This document shows positions 7,301 through 7,426 of a stretch of DNA of 7,426 nt, one piece after another (within the stretch, counting starts at the first letter, position 1; each line of letters begins with the position of its first letter). The DNA is from Lachnospiraceae bacterium. Lineage in GTDB: Bacteria; Bacillota; Clostridia; Lachnospirales; Lachnospiraceae. The notes below the pieces were generated by a model, which was not told where the DNA came from, did no database searches, and saw only the letters and a program-made list of their open reading frames with translations. Location: NCBI GenBank assembly GCA_900759225.1, contig CAAEUM010000182.1:1-7426 (forward strand), read 5' to 3'. The position numbers and the translations under genes were made by a program.

Positions 7301-7426
7301 AATTAGGCTCCGGAATTAAGATCGCCATGCGCGATCTGGAAATCCGCGGAGCAGGAAACGTGCTGGGAGCGGAGCAGCATGGCCATATGGAGGCTGTAGG
7401 CTATGACCTTTACTGCAAGATGCTGA
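4318..7426 (+). CDS. mfd: Transcription-repair coupling factor Mfd, 3' end missing
   Basis: ATP-driven DNA translocase that pushes stalled RNA polymerase off DNA and recruits UvrA for nucleotide excision repair. 1036 codons are visible without a stop; full-length homologues have about 1150-1180 residues, so the C-terminal D7 domain is outside the window. Order: a UvrB-like N-terminal module (about 1-350), with a degenerate P-loop near 27-35 (VTGTLDSQK) and the UvrB-type GQFSIRGGIIDIFP at 168-181; a D3 region; a lysine/arginine patch at 513-520; the RNA-polymerase-interacting, CarD-like domain from about 535 (GDYVVHETHGLGIY); then the RecG-like motor. Motor motifs are Walker A GDVGYGKTE (685-693, K691), DEEQ box (786-789), TATPIPRT (812-819), motif VI QLRGRVGRS (955-963) and the translocation motif RDLEIRGAGNVLGAEQHGH (from 1005). 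All catalytic residues look intact. About 30 extra residues sit at 445-474. It is probably co-expressed with pth. Confidence 0.98.
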   Translation, partial: MENPLLELQEYENLLKALKSAKGPLQVTGTLDSQKVHLMYELAKDGGFPWKLVVTYDEQRAKEIYNDFRNFTRQVWLYPARDLLFFNADIHGNLMTRQRIDVMRHLLEETGGVVVTTIDGLMDHMLPLAFLKQQMLTVESGQIIDLEEWRERLTDMGYERVGQVDGMGQFSIRGGIIDIFPLTEETPVRIELWDDEVDSIRTFDLESQRSVEQLEHVALYPAAEVVLTRKQLQNGIELLEKEEKTYEAALRGQHKIEEASRIRNIIRELTDGLREGWNTGGLDGYLKYFCQDTVSFLDYFPEGDSVIYLDEPGRLKEKGETVELEFRESMVHRLEKGYLLPGQTELLYPAAQVLSRIQRSYSVMLTGLDQKLPGMKVNEKFALNVKNVNSYQNSFEMLIKDLTRWKKEGYRVILLSASRTRASRLASDLREYDLHAYCPDAMDVDDDAKSSTGGETVSGENTISSQNIALLQPGQKVKPGEIMVTYGSLHRGFEYPLLKFVFITEGDMFGAEKKKKRRKKTSYQGRAIQSFSELSVGDYVVHETHGLGIYRGIEKVERDKIIKDYIKIEYGDGGNLYLPATRLESIQKYSGAEGKKPKLNKLGGTEWNKTKARVKGAVQEIARDLVKLYAARQEKNGFQYGPDTVWQREFEELFPYDETDDQLDAIDAVKQDMESRKIMDRLICGDVGYGKTEVALRAAFKAVQDSKQVVYLVPTTILAQQHYNTFVQRMKEFPVRVDMLSRFCTPSQQKKTLEDLRKGMVDIVIGTHRVLSKDLKFKDLGLLIIDEEQRFGVTHKEKIKQMKENVDVLTLTATPIPRTLHMSLAGIRDMSVLEEPPVDRTPIQTYVMEYNEEMVREAIHREMARNGQVYYVYNRVTDIDEVAANVQKMVPEAVVTFAHGQMHEHQLERIMTDFINGEIDVLVSTTIIETGLDIANANTIIIHDADRMGLSQLYQLRGRVGRSNRTSYAFLMYKRDKLLKEEAEKRLQAIREFTELGSGIKIAMRDLEIRGAGNVLGAEQHGHMEAVGYDLYCKML

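Overview
The window looks like a chromosomal segment from a Gram-positive anaerobe of the class Clostridia, most likely a gut-type Lachnospiraceae. This rests on protein similarity recalled by eye (the Mfd and Pth wording is typical of that family), strong AAGGGG/AGGAG ribosome-binding sites, moderate GC content, and all genes lying on one strand with tight spacing. No search was run, so the taxonomic call is an inference.

Layout: (1) 2-1645, the 3' part of a gene for a FrdA/SdhA/NadB-like FAD-dependent oxidoreductase, cut by the left window edge. (2) 1664-3493, a complete gene for a cytosolic glycoside hydrolase family 43 enzyme that carries an N-terminal ankyrin-repeat domain. It follows the flavoprotein gene after 18 bases with its own ribosome-binding site, so the two probably form the end of a carbohydrate-utilisation operon. 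(3) 3494-3720, a 227-base gap with a good sigma-A-type promoter, a near-perfect long hairpin, two further hairpins, a possible closing helix and a competing small open frame. (4) 3721-4290, pth, peptidyl-tRNA hydrolase. (5) 4318-7426, mfd, the transcription-repair coupling factor, cut by the right window edge after 1036 codons. pth and mfd are 27 bases apart and probably co-transcribed from the promoter in the gap.

The window therefore crosses a boundary between an accessory sugar-metabolism module and a housekeeping translation/repair operon. The two halves probably do not work together. In the first, the hydrolase would release pentose units (xylose or arabinose) from imported oligosaccharides in the cytosol; the flavoprotein substrate is unknown. 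In the second, Pth recycles peptidyl-tRNAs and Mfd removes stalled RNA polymerase and recruits UvrA.

Most worth a second look are the ankyrin-GH43 fusion with its flavoprotein neighbour, and the structured RNA-like segment in front of pth. No transposon, CRISPR array, tRNA, rRNA or phage feature was seen.
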